From Natronomonas sp. (GTDB lineage Archaea > Halobacteriota > Halobacteria > Halobacteriales > Haloarculaceae): DNA of 7,369 nucleotides. A program made the translations under genes and the position numbers. Shown in pieces: positions 5,617 through 7,369 of the stretch; positions within the stretch are counted from its first letter, which is position 1, and every line of letters begins with the position of its first letter. The notes beneath the pieces are model-generated. The model was not told the origin of the DNA and did not search any database. It saw nothing but the letters and a program-made list of their open reading frames with translations. The stretch lies in assembly GCA_007135435.1 (NCBI GenBank), contig SLIW01000333.1, positions 1 to 7,369 of the forward strand, written 5' to 3'.

Positions 5617-6603
5617 TCAATCGGTGAACGCGCCGGCGACCAGCAACGGGAGGACGAGCGTCGCCTCGGCCTCCACCTGGACGTGGTTGCGCCGGTCGTC
5701 CTTGATCTTCCCCCACGAGACGGCCTCGTCCGGCGGCGCGCTGGAGAGCGATCCGTCGCCCTCCATGCCCGTCGAGAGGTAGACCGCGTAGTCGGCGCCG
5801 CCGCGGAACAGGTTGGTCATGATCGCGTGGTGCTTGGGGACGCCCGCGCCCACGACGACGAGGCCGGTCGTGTCGGCTGCGAGGCCGTCCTCGATCAGCG
5901 CGTCGTAGTCGTCGGTGATCTCGATCCCCACGTCGACGTCGCGGTCCTGTCGCTGCTTGTAGTAGTAGAGGAAGTTCCCGATCTCCGCGTCGGTGAGCGC
6001 CGGACAGTAGATCGGGACGTCCCGGTCGGCGGCGACCGACAGGACCGAGTCGTCGTCGTCGAGCGTCGCGCCGAGCTCGCGGGCGAACTCGCTGGGCGTC
6101 CGGAGCGACTCCTCGGCGAAGAAGTCGTCGAAGAAGTCGTAGAGGTACTCCTCGAGCCAGACGTACCGGTCCGAGGGGACGAAGATGTTGCCGAGCCGGT
6201 TGATGCCCCGCTCGCGGAGCTCGCCCTCGTCGACGTCCCACGCGCCCATCTTGAACGGCTTCGCCGTCTTGATGACGTCCTCGGCGAGCGACCCCGAGGT
6301 CGTGATCGCGACGTCGACGAACCCCTCGCGGATCAGGTACGCGAGCGTCTCCCGGAGGCCCGACGAGACGATGTTCGAGGTGAACGTGAGGTAGACCGTC
6401 GCGTCGTCCGCGCGCATCCGCCGGCAGATCTCGATCGCCTGCGCGAGGTGGGTCGCCTGGAAGCCGGTCGTGGCGTACGACTCGAGGAGGGCGTCGAAGT
6501 CGAACTCGCCCCGGAAGTCGTACCCCCTGACGTCGGGCGTCTCCAGCGACGCGTCGCTCCCCGGGACGACGTTGTCGCGCGTGTCGTCTGGGTCGGTGTC
6601 CAT
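5617..6603 (-). CDS. dhs: Deoxyhypusine synthase (aIF5A-modifying)
   Basis: A 328-residue NAD-dependent enzyme of the deoxyhypusine synthase family, which builds deoxyhypusine on a lysine of translation factor aIF5A. Visible family segments: TFTSNIVSSGLRETL (residues 73-87), TTSGSLAEDVIK (101-112), VPKHHAIMTNLFRGGADYAVY (255-275), and DEAVSWGKI (292-300), in which Lys299 corresponds to the catalytic lysine of the WGK motif (Lys329 in the human enzyme). The C-terminal TLVLPLLVAGAF is also typical. The ATG at 6603 is chosen; the frame extends upstream to 6759 but with basic, unrelated sequence. The acidic first 25 residues are a usual haloarchaeal extension. A GGAG lies 3 nt before the ATG, too close to be a convincing ribosome site, and no strong TATA box is seen nearby. 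It is convergent with tiaS and divergent from purS. The amine donor in haloarchaea is probably not free spermidine. Confidence 0.92.
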   Translation of the reverse strand: MDTDPDDTRDNVVPGSDASLETPDVRGYDFRGEFDFDALLESYATTGFQATHLAQAIEICRRMRADDATVYLTFTSNIVSSGLRETLAYLIREGFVDVAITTSGSLAEDVIKTAKPFKMGAWDVDEGELRERGINRLGNIFVPSDRYVWLEEYLYDFFDDFFAEESLRTPSEFARELGATLDDDDSVLSVAADRDVPIYCPALTDAEIGNFLYYYKQRQDRDVDVGIEITDDYDALIEDGLAADTTGLVVVGAGVPKHHAIMTNLFRGGADYAVYLSTGMEGDGSLSSAPPDEAVSWGKIKDDRRNHVQVEAEATLVLPLLVAGAFTD

Positions 6604-6681
6604 GGGCTCCGTATCCCGCTGGCGACCGTGAATGTCCCGGTTCGGCGTCGAAAGACCTCGGCCGTTCCGTAGTAGATCCAG

Positions 6682-6695
6682 CCGGACCGGTCCGG
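6682..6695. repeat. 14-bp perfect palindrome in the dhs-purS divergent gap
   Basis: CCGGACCGGTCCGG is its own reverse complement. It lies 79 bp upstream of the deoxyhypusine synthase ATG and about 100 bp upstream of the purS ATG. A related half, GGGACCGGAGCCGG, follows at 6703-6716. It could be an operator shared by the two divergent genes or a chance product of very GC-rich DNA. Confidence 0.45.
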
Positions 6696-6763
6696 AGCGA
6701 GAGGGACCGGAGCCGGTGCCAGGGTCGATACACGAACGTGCATACCCTCGCGAATACACAACC

Positions 6764-6770
6764 GTTTTGA
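6764..6770 (+). promoter_or_regulatory. Weak TATA-like element for purS
   Basis: GTTTTGA is centred 27 nt upstream of the purS ATG, which is the expected TATA position for a leaderless transcript. No Shine-Dalgarno sequence precedes the ATG, consistent with leaderless initiation. The sequence match is weak, so confidence rests on spacing and local T-richness. Confidence 0.35.
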
Positions 6771-6793
6771 CGCACGAACACGCCAGCTACGGT

Positions 6794-7051
6794 ATGACCG
6801 CCTACACCGCGACCGTCACCGTCCGGCTGAAGCGGGGCGTCCTCGATCCGGAGGCAGAGACCACCCGGCGGGCGCTCGAGCGGCTCGGGTTCGAGCTCGA
6901 GGACCTGCGGTCGGCCGACCGCTTCGACGTCGACCTCGAGGCGGCCGATCCGACCGAAGCTGAGGAACGCGCCACGGAGATGGCAGAACGCCTCCTCGCG
7001 AACCCGACCATCCACGACTTCGAGGTCGAGGTCGAGGCCGCGGAAGCCTGA
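6794..7051 (+). CDS. purS: Phosphoribosylformylglycinamidine synthase, PurS subunit
   Basis: An 85-residue protein of the usual PurS size. It is the small structural subunit of the FGAM synthase complex PurS-PurQ-PurL, which converts FGAR to FGAM in purine synthesis. The sequence shows an opening beta strand (YTATVTVRLKRGVLDPEAET), the ALERLGF segment, and RLLANPTIHDFEVEVE near the C-terminus, all typical of the family. The start is the ATG at 6794. The frame is open back to 6632, but the upstream part is basic and unlike PurS. purQ follows 5 bp after the stop on the same strand, so the two are surely cotranscribed and make subunits in matched amounts. Confidence 0.95.
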   Translation: MTAYTATVTVRLKRGVLDPEAETTRRALERLGFELEDLRSADRFDVDLEAADPTEAEERATEMAERLLANPTIHDFEVEVEAAEA

Positions 7052-7056
7052 CCGCG

Positions 7057-7369
7057 ATGACCGTCGCCATCATCAGGTTCGGCGGATCGAACTGCGACCG
7101 GGACGCGCGTCGGGCCCTCGAGTACCTCGGGATCGACGCCGAGATCGTCTGGCACGAGGACGGGCTCCCCGCGGACACCTCGGGGGTGGTGCTCCCGGGC
7201 GGGTTCTCCTACGGTGACTACCTTCGGGCGGGGGCCATGGCGGCTCGGGCGCCGATCATGGACGAGGTCCGGGCGGCGGCCGAGTCGGGGACGCCGGTCC
7301 TGGGCATCTGCAACGGCGCCCAGATCGGCTCGGAGTGCGGCCTGACCGCGGGCGCGTTCACGGTCAACC
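7057..7369 (+). CDS. purQ: Phosphoribosylformylglycinamidine synthase, PurQ glutaminase subunit, N-terminal part
   Basis: The first 104 residues are present and the gene continues past the right edge. PurQ is a class I glutamine amidotransferase that releases ammonia from glutamine for FGAM synthase. Visible motifs are the opening VAIIRFGGSNCDRD (residues 3-16), the oxyanion-side VLPGGFSYGDYLRAGA (45-60), and GICNGAQ (83-89), with nucleophile Cys85. The catalytic His and Glu of the triad lie beyond the window. The ATG at 7057 is 5 bp after the purS stop, and no strong ribosome site is visible, so translation may be coupled to purS. Together with purC at the left, it places purine synthesis genes on both sides of the agmatine-related genes. 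Confidence 0.95.
   Translation, partial: MTVAIIRFGGSNCDRDARRALEYLGIDAEIVWHEDGLPADTSGVVLPGGFSYGDYLRAGAMAARAPIMDEVRAAAESGTPVLGICNGAQIGSECGLTAGAFTVN

Noticed and set aside
5594..5630. tRNA-like T-loop sequence GAGTTCAATC
   Set aside because: The flanking bases do not form a T-stem and no acceptor, D or anticodon arms can be drawn. Part of it is the end of the deoxyhypusine synthase gene.
5203..6672. Plus-strand open frame antisense to deoxyhypusine synthase
   Set aside because: It is a Val/Arg/Asp-rich shadow frame, while the opposite strand carries the conserved WGK catalytic motif.
6726..6782. Loose direct repeats (CGATACACGAACGT, CGAATACACAACCGT, CGCACGAACACG) upstream of purS
   Set aside because: The copies need gaps and mismatches to align, so they are too weak to call as operator repeats without comparison to related genomes.
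5486..7015. 509-codon minus-strand open frame spanning dhs, the divergent gap and purS
   Set aside because: It would cross two well supported genes in the wrong frame, and its translation is Arg/Gly/Pro-rich.

Overview
The window looks like chromosomal DNA of a halophilic archaeon (class Halobacteria). The coding DNA is very GC-rich, the predicted proteins are acidic (many Asp and Glu, few Lys), and there is little Shine-Dalgarno sequence. Several genes have TATA-like elements about 27 nt upstream of the start codon, as expected for leaderless transcripts. Archaea-specific families are present: TiaS, PdaD and archaeal deoxyhypusine synthase. I cannot name the genus.

Layout, left to right. 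(1) 1-80, minus: the N-terminus of a small hydrophobic haloarchaeal protein that runs off the left edge. (2) 81-403: an AT-rich gap with a TATA element for the small gene and an unusually long region ahead of purC. (3) 404-1423, plus: purC. (4) 1477-3087, minus: an iron(III)-type ABC permease (two fused FbpB-like halves) with a DtxR/SirR-like palindrome in its promoter. (5) 3211-3681, minus: pyruvoyl-dependent arginine decarboxylase (pdaD). (6) 3899-5293, plus: tiaS, the agmatidine synthetase for tRNA-Ile2, starting at GTG and divergent from pdaD. (7) 5294-5616: a convergent gap with a palindrome/TATA-like element. (8) 5617-6603, minus: deoxyhypusine synthase. (9) 6794-7051, plus: purS. (10) 7057 to the right edge, plus: purQ (partial).

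Two functional themes interleave. Purine biosynthesis genes lie at both ends: purC at the left, and purS-purQ (subunits of FGAM synthase) at the right. Between them is a set linked by agmatine and translation. PdaD makes agmatine from arginine. TiaS consumes agmatine to make agmatidine at C34 of tRNA-Ile(CAU). Deoxyhypusine synthase modifies aIF5A, and in haloarchaea agmatine rather than spermidine has been proposed as the ultimate donor. The iron-type permease is an outlier, with no ATPase or binding protein beside it here.

The most interesting points are the agmatine/translation cluster, the iron-box-like operator, an 18-bp in-frame tandem repeat inside the OB-fold region of tiaS, and the ambiguous promoter/terminator element in the tiaS-dhs convergent gap. 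I saw no tRNA, rRNA, CRISPR array, insertion sequence or phage gene.
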